64,000 nt of DNA, from NCBI RefSeq assembly GCF_003751505.1, contig NZ_RJVB01000009.1, positions 186,001 through 250,000 of the forward strand, given 5' to 3'. A program made the translations under genes and the position numbers. This DNA comes from Erwinia sp. JUb26 (lineage in GTDB: Bacteria; Pseudomonadota; Gammaproteobacteria; Enterobacterales; Enterobacteriaceae). How positions within the stretch are numbered: position 1 is the stretch's first letter; each line of letters begins with the position of its first letter. The notes below the pieces were generated by a model. The model worked only from the letters and a program-made list of their open reading frames with translations, was not told where the DNA came from and did not search any database. Shown here in pieces: positions 1 through 9,193 of the stretch.

Positions 1-112
1 CAATTATTTTTGTGACCTGCCTTTAAAAGCGCCGAATAAACGTCTACAGACTCTCCACAGCCGCAGAGAGTCAGGCTAGGATTAACACAATATACGTTTA
101 GCGGGAGCGCAG
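1..112. other. Region upstream of csiE
   Basis: No gene is visible here. Positions 50 to 73 hold a short inverted repeat (GACTCTC and GAGAGTC) without a following T tract. It could be a weak hairpin behind a gene lying left of the window or part of the csiE leader. The csiE promoter should be here, but I see no convincing -35/-10 pair. Confidence 0.3.
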
Positions 113-1384
113 ATGACGAGTGATTACTCACCAGAAACCTCTGTTTTTTCCCGTCAGCAACGGCGCTGCCACCTCATTTTAATGCTTTGTCTTCCAGAAC
201 CTGAGGTTACGCTGGAAATGTACTGCCAGCTGAACGGGGTGGAAGACGCGGTAGCCCGGCAAGATATAGCGGAGGTTACGCTGGAGATCCAGCGTTATCA
301 CCAGCTGATTATCGAACAGGATCAACAGGGGTTACTACGGCTGAACGGCGCGCAGCTGAACCAGCGCCTTTGTCTGCTGCACGGCTTACGCCGGGCACTG
401 CGGCTATCCCCTGACTTTGTCTGCCACTATTTCACTCCGAGGATCAGGCAGCGTCTGCAGCGTAACGAGGTCAGCAAGGCACTGTATGATGAGCATAATT
501 TACAGGCACTGATCCAGCACTGTTCCCGGCAGCTTATGCGGGAGTACAACGCCCGTGACCGCCATTTTTTGCAGATTTACCTGCAGTACTCGCTCGCACA
601 CGACTGCCTGGTGGATTTTAATCCTGAGCAGGCTCGCTGGCTGAGTGTCAAAACGGAGTACGCACTGGCGCAGGAGATCCTTCGCTGCTGGCACCGGCAG
701 GGCTACCAGCAAACCTCAGCGGATGATGCTATCCCGCTGGCGCTGCTGTTTAGCCAGCTGCATATTCCCAGCGTCAGCCAGCCCGTCGGTGAACATGAAA
801 GCCAGCTCCTGCTGGCGATTCAACAGCTTATTCTACGCTTTCAGCAGCTGTCGGGCATGCAGTTCAGCAACCATGACGAGCTGTGTGCCCAACTGTTCAG
901 CCATCTGGGGCAGGCGCTGGAGCGGGTGCAGTTTGCCGTGGGGATTGATCACACGCTGGTGGAAGACGTCGCCAGGCAGTATCCGCGCCTGCTGCGAACG
1001 ACCCGTGCCGCGCTGGTTGAGTTCGAACAACAATTCTCGCTGCAATTCTCTGATGAAGAGCTGGGGCTGACGGCTATTATCTTTGGTGCCTGGCTGATGC
1101 AGGAGAATGCCCTGCATGAAAAACAGGTGCTGCTGCTGACCGGCTTTGACCGCGAGCTGGAGCGCTGTGTTGAACAGCAGCTGCGCGAACTGACGCTGCT
1201 GCCGCTGAACATCAAATACCTGACGGTGGATGACTATCAGCGTAACAGCGCGCCAAAGGGAATATCCCTGGTGATTACGCCGTATGTCACCACGCTGCCG
1301 CTGTTTTCACCGCCGCTGATCCACGCGGAACTGCCGCTGGGCGAACACCAGCAGCGCAGCATCCGGGCGCTGCTGGAAAGCTAA
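113..1384 (+). CDS. csiE: Stationary phase inducible protein CsiE
   Basis: This 423-residue protein matches CsiE in length and context, lying directly beside convergent hcaT as in E. coli. The family belongs to the PRD-containing transcription antiterminator/regulator group. An N-terminal helix-turn-helix-like part (about residues 15-100) is followed by PRD-like helical segments. Its regulatory target is not established. In E. coli the gene is induced in stationary phase by sigmaS and cAMP-CRP. The ATG at 113 follows a GGGAG-like ribosome binding sequence. The gene ends four bases into the hcaT stop region, so the two genes overlap tail to tail. Confidence 0.85.
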   Translation: MTSDYSPETSVFSRQQRRCHLILMLCLPEPEVTLEMYCQLNGVEDAVARQDIAEVTLEIQRYHQLIIEQDQQGLLRLNGAQLNQRLCLLHGLRRALRLSPDFVCHYFTPRIRQRLQRNEVSKALYDEHNLQALIQHCSRQLMREYNARDRHFLQIYLQYSLAHDCLVDFNPEQARWLSVKTEYALAQEILRCWHRQGYQQTSADDAIPLALLFSQLHIPSVSQPVGEHESQLLLAIQQLILRFQQLSGMQFSNHDELCAQLFSHLGQALERVQFAVGIDHTLVEDVARQYPRLLRTTRAALVEFEQQFSLQFSDEELGLTAIIFGAWLMQENALHEKQVLLLTGFDRELERCVEQQLRELTLLPLNIKYLTVDDYQRNSAPKGISLVITPYVTTLPLFSPPLIHAELPLGEHQQRSIRALLES

Positions 1385-2517
1385 CGGACCTTTGGCCGCA
1401 GGAAAAGAGCGGGTACCACAAGCAGCGCCATCACCCAGAACACCCCGCCATGCAGATGCTGGAACAGCACGCCGCAGATCATGGTCATAATGGCAATTCC
1501 GCCGCCCATCGCCAGCGCCGAATAAAGGGACTGCAGGCGGATGACTTCCGCCCCCTCACGGGAGGCAATAAAGCGCATCGCCGCCAGGTGGCAAATAGTG
1601 AAGCTGCCGCAGTGAAGGATCTGCGCCACAACCAGCCAGCCCAGATCGGTAGTGGTGGCCATCAGGCTCCAGCGAACGATCGCCGCAACGCCGGAGAGCA
1701 GCAGCAGATCCCGGGCGCGCCAGCGGCGGAACAGCCGATTGCTCGAGGCAAAGATGATAATCTCAGCCACCACGCCCAGCGACCACAGATAGCCCACCAC
1801 GCTGGCCGAATAGCCCGCCTGCTTCCAGTAGATAGCACTAAAACCATAGTAGGCGGCGTGCGCCCCCTGCATCAGCGTCACGCAGAGCATAAAGCGCCAT
1901 ACCGAATTCTCCCGCAGCATCTGCAACCACACCTGCCAGCCGGCATGGCTGCCCTGCTTCGCCGAGCCCTGCGGCATCACCGCCGGACGCAGCAGCATCC
2001 CGGCCAGCATCGCGCCGCAGCCTGCGCACAGCAGCATCAAAATCGCCTGGTGGGAATACTGATTGACCAGCACGCCGGTCAGCGCCGAGCTGATGACAAA
2101 CGCCAGCGATCCCCACAGCCGCACCGGTCCGTACGGCAGCGCGATTTGCCGCTGCCAGGTGGCGGCCAGCGCATCGCTCAGCGGCACCAGCGGAGAGAAC
2201 ACGAGGTTAAAGCCCACCATTACCATCAGCAGCCAGAACCACTGCGATCCAAAGCAGAAACCAAGGGCAAACAGCAGACTTATTAGCGCCAGCAGGCGCA
2301 AGGCATTGACCAGCTGAGAGGGATTAGTAACGCGGGAAGCAATCAGCAGGCTGCCGGTGAAGCGGGCGATCATGCCGCAGCCCAACAGCAGACCGATCTG
2401 TTCGGGCTTCATGCCGCTGCCTTCCAGCCAAACGCCCCAAAAAGGCAGGTAGACGCCGTAGGCAAAGAAATAAGTAAAGTAGCCCAGCCCCAGCCAGTAC
2501 GTCGATCGTATTGTCAT
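1381..2517 (-). CDS. hcaT: 3-phenylpropionate MFS transporter HcaT
   Basis: HcaT is an inner-membrane permease of the major facilitator superfamily, thought to import 3-phenylpropionate. The 378 residues form about 12 hydrophobic segments, with the family start MTIRSTYWLGLGYFTYFF. Length and position between csiE and glyA match E. coli. No hcaR or hcaEFCBD dioxygenase genes lie beside it, so here it is an orphan transporter with respect to that pathway. The substrate assignment is by family and synteny only. Confidence 0.85.
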   Translation of the reverse strand: MTIRSTYWLGLGYFTYFFAYGVYLPFWGVWLEGSGMKPEQIGLLLGCGMIARFTGSLLIASRVTNPSQLVNALRLLALISLLFALGFCFGSQWFWLLMVMVGFNLVFSPLVPLSDALAATWQRQIALPYGPVRLWGSLAFVISSALTGVLVNQYSHQAILMLLCAGCGAMLAGMLLRPAVMPQGSAKQGSHAGWQVWLQMLRENSVWRFMLCVTLMQGAHAAYYGFSAIYWKQAGYSASVVGYLWSLGVVAEIIIFASSNRLFRRWRARDLLLLSGVAAIVRWSLMATTTDLGWLVVAQILHCGSFTICHLAAMRFIASREGAEVIRLQSLYSALAMGGGIAIMTMICGVLFQHLHGGVFWVMALLVVPALFLRPKVR

Positions 2518-2569
2518 GTTCCATCCGACAGAATAAGTTTCGGCGCTACTCTACACCGTGCGGACAGAT

Positions 2570-2603
2570 AAAAAAATAACGGGGCACAATGTGCCCCGTT
2601 ATC
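2570..2603 (-). terminator. Rho-independent terminator of glyA
   Basis: Read on the minus strand, a perfect 12-bp stem (ATAACGGGGCAC pairing with GTGCCCCGTTAT) is followed by seven T residues. It lies about 40 bases after the glyA stop codon. Confidence 0.85.
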
Positions 2604-2639
2604 TGTGCAACGGCTCGCAGTTCAGGAACGGCTAACGGA

Positions 2640-3893
2640 TTACGCGTATACCGGGAAGCGCGCGCAGATATCCAGAACCTGCTTCTTCACGCGCTCGCTC
2701 ACGCCTTCGTCATTGATATTGTCGAGAATATCGCTGATCCAACCAGCCAGCTCGCGAACTTCAGCTTCTTTGAAACCGCGACGGGTCACAGCCGGAGAAC
2801 CGATACGGATACCGGAGGTCACGAACGGGCTCTTCGGATCGTTCGGTACGCTGTTTTTGTTCACGGTGATATTAGCGCGGCCCAGAGCGGCATCGGCTTC
2901 TTTACCGGTCAGGTTTTTGTCAACCAGGTCCAGCAGGAACAGGTGGTTGTGGGTACCGCCGGAAACGACGTTATAGCCGCGCTCCAGGAACACTTCAACC
3001 ATCGCCTTCGCGTTTTTAGCAACCTGCTGCTGGTAGGTTTTGAACTCTGGCTCCATCGCTTCTTTGAACGCTACCGCTTTACCCGCGATCACGTGCATCA
3101 AAGGACCACCCTGGCCGCCAGGGAAGACCGCAGAGTTCAGTTTCTTATACAGATCTTCGTCACCGCCCTGCGCCAGGATCAGACCACCGCGTGGGCCCGC
3201 CAGGGTTTTGTGGGTGGTTGAGGTGACGATATGTGCATGAGGCACCGGGTTAGGGTAAACGTCAGCCGCGATCAGGCCAGCAACGTGCGCCATATCGACG
3301 AACAGGTATGCGCCAACGCTGTCTGCGATTTCACGCATTTTAGCCCAGTCACACACGCCGGAGTAAGCGGAGAAGCCGCCTACGATCATTTTTGGCTGGT
3401 GCTGTTTAGCCAGTTCGGCCAGCTCGTTGTAGTCGATTTTGCCGGTTTCATCGATGCCGTAAGGAATGACTTTATACAGTTTACCGGACAGGTTAACCGG
3501 GGAACCGTGGGTCAGGTGACCACCGTGCGCCAGGTTCATACCCAGAATGGTATCGCCCGGCTGCAGCAGCGCGGTGTAAACCGCGAAGTTCGCCTGTGAA
3601 CCGGAGTGCGGCTGCACGTTAGCATAGTCGGCACCGAACAGCGCTTTAGCACGGTCGATAGCCAGCTGCTCAACGATATCCACGTACTCACAGCCACCGT
3701 AGTAGCGTTTCCCCGGATACCCTTCGGCGTATTTGTTAGTCAGCTGGGATCCCTGAGCCTGCATTACACGTGGGCTGGTATAGTTTTCTGAAGCAATCAG
3801 CTCGATGTGCTCTTCCTGACGCACTTTCTCCTGCTCCATCGCCTGCCATAAATCGGCATCGTAATCGGCAATGTTCATTTCACGCTTTAACAT
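2640..3893 (-). CDS. glyA: Serine hydroxymethyltransferase
   Basis: GlyA is a cytoplasmic PLP enzyme that interconverts serine plus tetrahydrofolate with glycine plus 5,10-methylene-tetrahydrofolate, the main source of one-carbon units. I place the start at the ATG giving [12 protein letters not shown], which yields 417 residues as in E. coli and follows a CAGGAG ribosome binding site. An upstream in-frame ATG at 3947 would add 18 non-conserved residues. The PLP-lysine motif ([13 protein letters not shown]) and the N-terminal ELIASENY motif are intact. A PurR-like box lies upstream. Confidence 0.97.
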   Translation of the reverse strand: MLKREMNIADYDADLWQAMEQEKVRQEEHIELIASENYTSPRVMQAQGSQLTNKYAEGYPGKRYYGGCEYVDIVEQLAIDRAKALFGADYANVQPHSGSQANFAVYTALLQPGDTILGMNLAHGGHLTHGSPVNLSGKLYKVIPYGIDETGKIDYNELAELAKQHQPKMIVGGFSAYSGVCDWAKMREIADSVGAYLFVDMAHVAGLIAADVYPNPVPHAHIVTSTTHKTLAGPRGGLILAQGGDEDLYKKLNSAVFPGGQGGPLMHVIAGKAVAFKEAMEPEFKTYQQQVAKNAKAMVEVFLERGYNVVSGGTHNHLFLLDLVDKNLTGKEADAALGRANITVNKNSVPNDPKSPFVTSGIRIGSPAVTRRGFKEAEVRELAGWISDILDNINDEGVSERVKKQVLDICARFPVYA

Positions 3894-3996
3894 CTGCATC
3901 TCCTGACTCAACTGACTTTTAATAAGGAACTTGGGGGTGTTGGGCAACAGTTTAAACTGTTACCCAGCCGTTGAATAGCGCCATGACCGCCTTTTT

Positions 3997-4012
3997 GCGC
4001 AAACGATTGGCT
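3997..4012. promoter_or_regulatory. PurR box upstream of glyA
   Basis: GCGCAAACGATTGGCT resembles the PurR consensus ACGCAAACGTTTGCGT, with the left half and centre well kept. It lies about 105 bases before the glyA start, consistent with known purine control of glyA. Confidence 0.65.
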
Positions 4013-4095
4013 TCAAGGCCAGCAAGGCTTGGATATCATTTCTGTAAGCAGTTGGTTACGGAGTTTACTCTTTGCGGATCCGAACAGTAGAAACG

Positions 4096-4123
4096 AACAG
4101 GGCCTGAATATTCAGGCCCTGTT
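4096..4123 (-). terminator. Hairpin after glnB
   Basis: A perfect 13-bp inverted repeat (AACAGGGCCTGAA and TTCAGGCCCTGTT) lies just past the glnB stop codon. The T tract on the minus strand is poor, so it may be a weak terminator or an mRNA-stabilising hairpin. Confidence 0.5.
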
Positions 4124-4143
4124 ATGCGAATGAAGGACTGTGG

Positions 4144-4491
<348 letters not shown>

Positions 4492-4619
4492 TTATTTCTC
4501 CCTCCGGTATCGGACGGGTAATCAACGATTAACTTCACCGGACAGGTCACGCGGCGCGGTCTGTCTCTATTTTCAGGCAGCTAAACTACCATAATTGATA
4601 GTGAAAACGGCACTGAAAA

Positions 4620-5954
4620 TTATTCTTTAAAATCGGCCGCGTCCAGTTCGTGTCGCGAAAGCAGTTTGTAAAACTCGGTGCGATTACGGCCCGCCAGTCG
4701 GGCAGCATTGGTGACATTTCCTTTGGTCATCTGTAACAGCTTGCGCAGATAGTTAAGCTCAAACTGATTACGCGCCTCCGCAAACGTAGGCAGTGCGGTA
4801 TTTTCCCCGGCCAGCGCCTGCTCAACCAGCGCGTCGCCGATCACCGGTGCCGACGTCAGCGCCACACATTGCTCAATCACATTCACCAGCTGACGCACAT
4901 TTCCCGGCCAGCTGGCGGCGATCAGGCGATGCATCGCGTCGCTGGAGAAACTGCGGACAAACGGCTTATGCCGCGCGGCCGACTGCTTCAGTAAATGGTT
5001 CGCCAGCAGCGGAATATCCTCGGCTCTTTCGTGCAGGGCCGGGATCTTCAAATTGACCACGTTTAAACGATAGAACAAATCTTCGCGAAACTCTTTTTTC
5101 TCCATCGCTTTTGGCAGATCGCGATGGGTGGCGGAGATAATGCGCACGTCGATATCCAGGTCACGATTGCTGCCCAGCGGGCGAACTTTACGTTCCTGCA
5201 GCACGCGCAGCAGCTTAACCTGCAGCGCCTGCGGCATATCACCAATTTCGTCGAGGAACAGCGTTCCGCCCTCAGCGGCCTGGAACAGGCCTTCCCTGCT
5301 GCTCACCGCACCGGTAAATGCGCCTTTCGCATGGCCAAATAGCTCGGACTCCAGCAGCTGTTCCGGCAGCGCACCGCAGTTAATGGCGATAAACGCTTTG
5401 CCCGCACGCGGGCTGGCAGCATGAATCGCCTGCGCCAGGATCTCCTTGCCCGTTCCGCTCTGGCCGTTAATCAGCACGCTGACGTCAGAGTGTGCCACCA
5501 TGCGCGCCTGCTCCAGCAAACGCAGCATTAGCGGGCTGCGGGTGACGATATTTTCGCTCCACGACTCGTCCGTGGCCGGAGCCCGCTGCGCCAGCGCCTC
5601 ATCGATGGCTTTATACAGCGCATCGCGGTCCACCGGCTTGGTCAGGAAGCTGAAGACGCCCTGCTGCGTGGCGGCCACGGCATCGGGAATTGAACCGTGT
5701 GCGGTAAGAATGATCACCGGCATGCCGGGATGGCGTTTCTGGATTTCGGCAAACAGCGCCATCCCGTCCATTTCATCCATACGCAAATCGCTGATTGCCA
5801 AATCGATGGTTTCGCGGTCCAGCACCCGCAGCGCTTCCGGCCCGCTTTCGGCTGTGGTAACGGCAAAACCTTCACTGCTGAGGCGCATACCAAGGAGCTT
5901 AAGCAGGCTGGGATCGTCATCCACCAGCAGCAGACGGGCTGATTTTTTTATCAT
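4620..5954 (-). CDS. glrR: Sigma54-dependent response regulator GlrR
   Basis: GlrR activates the sigma54 promoter of the small RNA GlmY. The 444 residues comprise an N-terminal receiver domain with phospho-acceptor Asp56, a central AAA+ ATPase with Walker A GQSGTGKE and the sigma54-contacting GAFTGA loop, and a C-terminal Fis-type helix-turn-helix. The start overlaps the qseG stop by four bases (ATGA), so translation is probably coupled. A matching sigma54 promoter and a candidate GlrR site lie upstream of the neighbouring cluster. Confidence 0.95.
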   Translation of the reverse strand: MIKKSARLLLVDDDPSLLKLLGMRLSSEGFAVTTAESGPEALRVLDRETIDLAISDLRMDEMDGMALFAEIQKRHPGMPVIILTAHGSIPDAVAATQQGVFSFLTKPVDRDALYKAIDEALAQRAPATDESWSENIVTRSPLMLRLLEQARMVAHSDVSVLINGQSGTGKEILAQAIHAASPRAGKAFIAINCGALPEQLLESELFGHAKGAFTGAVSSREGLFQAAEGGTLFLDEIGDMPQALQVKLLRVLQERKVRPLGSNRDLDIDVRIISATHRDLPKAMEKKEFREDLFYRLNVVNLKIPALHERAEDIPLLANHLLKQSAARHKPFVRSFSSDAMHRLIAASWPGNVRQLVNVIEQCVALTSAPVIGDALVEQALAGENTALPTFAEARNQFELNYLRKLLQMTKGNVTNAARLAGRNRTEFYKLLSRHELDAADFKE

Positions 5955-6691
5955 GGCGTTGCATCGTCCTCTGATTTAGTGCCGGAAGATGTCGCGTCAT
6001 CCGGCGCGGATTTATCCACCGCGTGGCTGCTGTCGGCCGCATCGGGCGAGCGGCGCGATGAAAGCTGGCGCTCGATGTCGGTCAGGGAATCCAGCTTGCG
6101 CCGGGTTACCGCCAGTTCCTGATTCAGCGCGATTTCCTGCTGACGTAGCGCATCAAGCTGCGCATCGCTGGTCTGCTGCAGCGTGGCGTAGCGCGTGCGT
6201 TCTGCCGACAGCTGCAACAGCGATCCCTGCCCTTCCCGCCACAGAGTCAGCAACGGGCGCACGGTGGTGGGATAGTCGAAACTGTAGTCATCAAGGCGTT
6301 GAAGATACTGGCGGCGTTCCATCGGCGTGACGTTACCGTTGTTGAGCAGGACGGCCTGTTTGAAGCGGCTCTGCCAGTTATCCGCCGGCCAGCGGCGTGC
6401 TTCGGCGCGGGCTTCGGCCGGCGACAGGCGCTGTGCGCAGTCCATCGCCCGCAGCCAGTAAAGCGGATTATTGACCACCGCCCCGTTATTAAAGCCCCAG
6501 ACCTGCCCGCAGGAGACCGTCTGGAAATCCACCACGCGGTGCTCGGATTCGCTAAACGAATCATGCGTCAAATTGTTGCTTTTCTCCGGTACCTGGCTAC
6601 AGCCAAGTAGCAGGGAGGCCAGCACGGAGACTGCGGCCAGTTTGCCGGAGTGGTCCAGGGACAACAGAGCAGAAAAAGGTGATAAGCGCAT
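5951..6691 (-). CDS. qseG: Outer membrane lipoprotein QseG (YfhG)
   Basis: The 246-residue product starts with a signal sequence and a lipobox (ASLLLGC, Cys at about residue 31), so it should be a lipoprotein. Residues 150-215 are rich in coiled-coil-like helix, and the tail is acidic and low in complexity. In E. coli QseG interacts with the kinase GlrK/QseE. It lies between the kinase and regulator genes, two bases after glrK and overlapping glrR. Confidence 0.88.
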   Translation of the reverse strand: MRLSPFSALLSLDHSGKLAAVSVLASLLLGCSQVPEKSNNLTHDSFSESEHRVVDFQTVSCGQVWGFNNGAVVNNPLYWLRAMDCAQRLSPAEARAEARRWPADNWQSRFKQAVLLNNGNVTPMERRQYLQRLDDYSFDYPTTVRPLLTLWREGQGSLLQLSAERTRYATLQQTSDAQLDALRQQEIALNQELAVTRRKLDSLTDIERQLSSRRSPDAADSSHAVDKSAPDDATSSGTKSEDDATP

Positions 6692-6693
6692 GA

Positions 6694-8121
6694 CTAGTCA
6701 TTCCCGGCGGTGGTATTTAATTCGATGCGGAAGCAAACATCCGCTTCCTTGCTGTCAACCAGCTGTAAATCGCCCTGCAAACGCTGCAGGCAGTCTTTGG
6801 CAATGCTCAGCCCCAGCCCGCTGCCTTTAACGGCCCCCTTCCGCTGCATATTGCCCTGGAAGAAAGGTTCGAAGATCATCGCCCGCTCGGCGGCAGGGAT
6901 AGGCGTGCCGGTGTTGGCGACTTCAATGATTGCCCGGCCCCCCTGCTGGCGGCTGCGGATCCAGATGCGGCCGGATTCTGCGCCGTAGTGTACAGCATTG
7001 GAGTAGAGATTATCGATTGCCCGCAGCAACAATGTCGGCTCAGCACGACAGCTGGCAAGCTGAAGGTCGATGTCGGTATGCATCATCTTAGCGCGAGCCG
7101 TCAGGTTGTGGCTGGCCACCAGCGTGTCAATCAGGGGGGCCAGCGGCACATCCTCAAGCGGCAGCGGGCCGTCGGCCAGTTTACGGTTGTACTCAAGCAG
7201 TTGCTCAATCAGCGTTTGCAGGCGGCGACTGCTGTCATTAAGGATGCTGACCACCTCTTTCTGGTCCGCGGTTAACGGGCCAACTATCTGGTCAGCCAGC
7301 AGTTCCGTACCTTCCCGCATGCTGGCCAGCGGCGTTTTCAGCTCGTGAGAGATATGGCGCAGGAATTCATGGCGCTGCGACTCCAGCCAGGTCAGACGTT
7401 CGCTCAACCACAGAATGCGCTGCCCGAGGGAGCGAATTTCACGCGGCCCTTTAAACATCAGGTTCTGTTCAAGCTGCTGCCCCTCTCCCAGCCGGTTAAT
7501 CATCCGCTCCACGGCTTTCACCGGCCCGATAATCATGCGGGTAAACAGCACCACCAACCCGAGGCTGAGAAGGAACAGCGTCAGTGCCTGCCAGCCAAAG
7601 AACTGGCCGCGATCGGCAATTTCACGCTGAAGCTGAAGCCCACGAGAGAAAACCACTTCGCGTGTGGTCTGCACCAGTTGCGTATTGGCAGATGAGAATG
7701 CCTCCAGCTGCTCGGCGGCCGCTTTTACCGGCGTGCTGTTATCGCATTTTATCTGGCTTAGCTGTGTGAGACTTTGACGCAGCGCCTGGTAGGTGCGGAT
7801 GTCCGGCAGCACCGGCGCGTGGGCATCGAGCATTTGCGAATAGCGGCTGTGCTGAGTTTGATACAGCTTTTGCAGCATCGGGTTATCCAGCACGCAGTAC
7901 TGACGGTAGCTACGCTCCAGTTCCAGCGCGGTGCGCGCCATCGCTTCGCTGCGGCGCACGTCGGTCAGGGTGGTGCGGTTGGTATCCGCCGCGCGATCGC
8001 TCAGCGCAGACAGGCTTTCCCAGGCCTGCCAGGCCAGCACCAGCAGCGGTAATAACACCAGTAAAAACGCCATCAGCACCAGCTGACGCAGCGATCGTGG
8101 AAACAGACGCCATTTCTTCAC
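6694..8121 (-). CDS. glrK: Sensor histidine kinase GlrK (QseE)
   Basis: This is the membrane sensor kinase of the GlrK-GlrR two-component system. The 475 residues show a transmembrane helix at about 12-32, a periplasmic region, a second helix at about 178-195, a HAMP-like linker, the phospho-acceptor His259 in ISHELKTP and a C-terminal HATPase domain with the G-box GSGLGLSIAKD. It is the first gene of the minus-strand cluster, and glmY lies directly upstream on the same strand, as in E. coli. Confidence 0.95.
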   Translation of the reverse strand: MKKWRLFPRSLRQLVLMAFLLVLLPLLVLAWQAWESLSALSDRAADTNRTTLTDVRRSEAMARTALELERSYRQYCVLDNPMLQKLYQTQHSRYSQMLDAHAPVLPDIRTYQALRQSLTQLSQIKCDNSTPVKAAAEQLEAFSSANTQLVQTTREVVFSRGLQLQREIADRGQFFGWQALTLFLLSLGLVVLFTRMIIGPVKAVERMINRLGEGQQLEQNLMFKGPREIRSLGQRILWLSERLTWLESQRHEFLRHISHELKTPLASMREGTELLADQIVGPLTADQKEVVSILNDSSRRLQTLIEQLLEYNRKLADGPLPLEDVPLAPLIDTLVASHNLTARAKMMHTDIDLQLASCRAEPTLLLRAIDNLYSNAVHYGAESGRIWIRSRQQGGRAIIEVANTGTPIPAAERAMIFEPFFQGNMQRKGAVKGSGLGLSIAKDCLQRLQGDLQLVDSKEADVCFRIELNTTAGND

Positions 8122-8190
8122 GGAGAGATCTCTTGTTCAGGTTATCTGTGATGCTAGCGGAGAGTGGACGGCGAGGAAAGCCAGGCGATG

Positions 8191-8223
8191 AAATGAAAAT
8201 GGCCGGTTCACTGAACCGGCCAT
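8191..8223 (-). terminator. Terminator of glmY
   Basis: On the minus strand the perfect repeat ATGGCCGGTTCA/TGAACCGGCCAT is followed by TTTCATTT. It would end a transcript starting at about 8418 and lies about 70 bases before the glrK start. Confidence 0.75.
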
Positions 8224-8418
8224 CGGGCGACGCTGCAGGTGAGCAGCGAAGCTGAATAGGTGGAGCCTAACTCAACGTTGCGTCCGATGTTTGATAACGT
8301 CACAAAGTGAACGATTATCGGTGGGGTGGACGACAGGCTCCGTTTTGTGCGTCATTCTGGGCGTTATGGGCACTTGACCGCTTGCGCAGGGCTGTCATAA
8401 CCAGGTGAATGAGCCGCT
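8193..8418 (-). ncRNA. glmY: Small regulatory RNA GlmY
   Basis: GlmY protects the related RNA GlmZ from RapZ-directed decay and so raises GlmS synthesis. The call rests on position (between purL and glrK on the glrK strand), on the predicted 5' end AGCGGCTCATTCACC, which resembles the E. coli GlmY 5' end, and on an overlapping sigma54/sigma70 promoter. I place the 5' end seven bases after the -10 box and the 3' end at the hairpin near 8199-8223, giving about 226 nt. That is longer than the E. coli RNA as I remember it, so the 3' end is less certain. Confidence 0.8.
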
Positions 8419-8424
8419 GAATAG

Positions 8425-8445
8425 ATTATAGCAATCATCGTGCCA
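8425..8445 (-). promoter_or_regulatory. Overlapping sigma54 and sigma70 promoter of glmY
   Basis: Minus strand: TGGCACG (8445-8439) and TTGC (8434-8431) form a near-perfect -24/-12 sigma54 promoter with ten bases between GG and GC. TATAAT follows at once (8430-8425) and can serve sigma70. Both point to a start near 8418. This dual design is known for glmY in Enterobacteria. Confidence 0.85.
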
Positions 8446-8473
8446 GTTTTACAATTCATGTTTTAACTTATTA

Positions 8474-8486
8474 TAAAATGGTGATT
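8474..8486 (-). promoter_or_regulatory. Candidate IHF site upstream of glmY
   Basis: Minus strand AATCACCATTTTA fits the IHF consensus WATCAANNNNTTR with one mismatch. It lies between the sigma54 promoter and the candidate GlrR site, where a DNA bend would help the activator loop back. Confidence 0.5.
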
Positions 8487-8542
8487 TTTAGGGTGCAGCT
8501 AAGTTTTATTGTGGACCATTTTGACCAGTCGGTCCGGCGAAG

Positions 8543-8560
8543 TGTCGCTGAAAAGTAACA
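8543..8560. promoter_or_regulatory. Candidate GlrR binding site
   Basis: TGTC-N10-AACA matches the TGTC-N10-GACA pattern described for GlrR sites except for one base. It lies about 125-140 bases upstream of the glmY start, a usual distance for a sigma54 enhancer. Confidence 0.5.
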
Positions 8561-8685
8561 CTTTTGGCGATGTGCGAAACGTGCCATTTAAATCAATGAG
8601 TTAAATGTCTCCGTTTGGAGACAGTGGTTTGGGGGGATTGTCGGGGATATGCAACAGGAGGCTGGCGATGCACGGCCTGTTCTCG

Positions 8686-8729
8686 CTGGTGATTTCGGGG
8701 CTGGTGATTTCGGGGCTGTGATTTCGGGG
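8686..8729. repeat. Three-unit tandem repeat beside structured element 1
   Basis: The 15-base unit CTGGTGATTTCGGGG occurs three times in tandem, the third copy one base shorter. It begins eight bases outside the inverted repeat of element 1, on the side that is 3' when the element is read on the minus strand. Confidence 0.9.
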
Positions 8730-8736
8730 CTGGCGT

Positions 8737-8938
8737 AGACGGGTTGGCCCCGGAAACGGGCGGGTCCTCGCGCCACGCGTTGCGTGGTTCCTTCTCTTCA
8801 GTCGGGAGCCTGTTCGGACCGCCGTAGACGGGGCTTCCTGCCCCGGCTGCGCCTTTTGCTCGCGTCCATGCGAGCAAATCCTGGCTCCCTCGTTACGTTC
8901 AGCGCTGCGGATTGCCCGTTTCCCGGCCCAACCCGTCT
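8737..8938 (-). repeat. Structured inverted-repeat element, copy 1 (RNA-like)
   Basis: Ends 8737-8761 and 8914-8938 are a 25-bp inverted repeat with two mismatches. Read on the minus strand, the inside holds a 9-bp hairpin with loop ATGGAC (8855-8878), a hairpin with loop AGGAA (8827-8847), a 7-bp closing stem (GGGAGCC/GGCTCCC) around both, and a 3' hairpin CCACGC-AAC-GCGTGG. A core GGGCAATCCGCAGCGCTGA and a GCGCGAGGACC block are shared with copy 2. Short open frames here look like chance reading of structured DNA. It could be a noncoding RNA gene, a non-autonomous mobile element, or both. Confidence 0.75.
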
Positions 8939-9193
8939 GTGCTTTGATATTGGCGTCGCTGCTTAACAACTCGTCTTTCGACATCCTATCGAATCATCAA
9001 AGGATGAAACCTGCGCACATTTTACGAACGGCGCGGCGCGGACAGTATGCATGGTCCACTCCAGACAACGATACAGACAGGGAAACCCGCTTGCCATTGA
9101 GATAATGAAATCGAAATCAGCTTGCCGATCAGGATAAACACCCATGACTGAACCCGTCTCAATTCAGATAAGAAGCGATGACGATTTCCGAAA
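8939..9193. other. Spacer between the two structured elements
   Basis: I see no gene and no clear promoter in these 255 bases. AACCCGTCT at 9157-9165 repeats the outer end of the copy 1 arm, possibly a fragment of a further arm. Confidence 0.4.

Noticed and set aside
6-27. Possible CRP site before csiE
   Set aside because: Only the left half TGTGA is present; the right half TCACA is missing.
1450-2286. 278-codon plus-strand frame opposite hcaT
   Set aside because: The product is His/Gln/Arg-rich with no domain, as expected for the reverse of a membrane protein gene.
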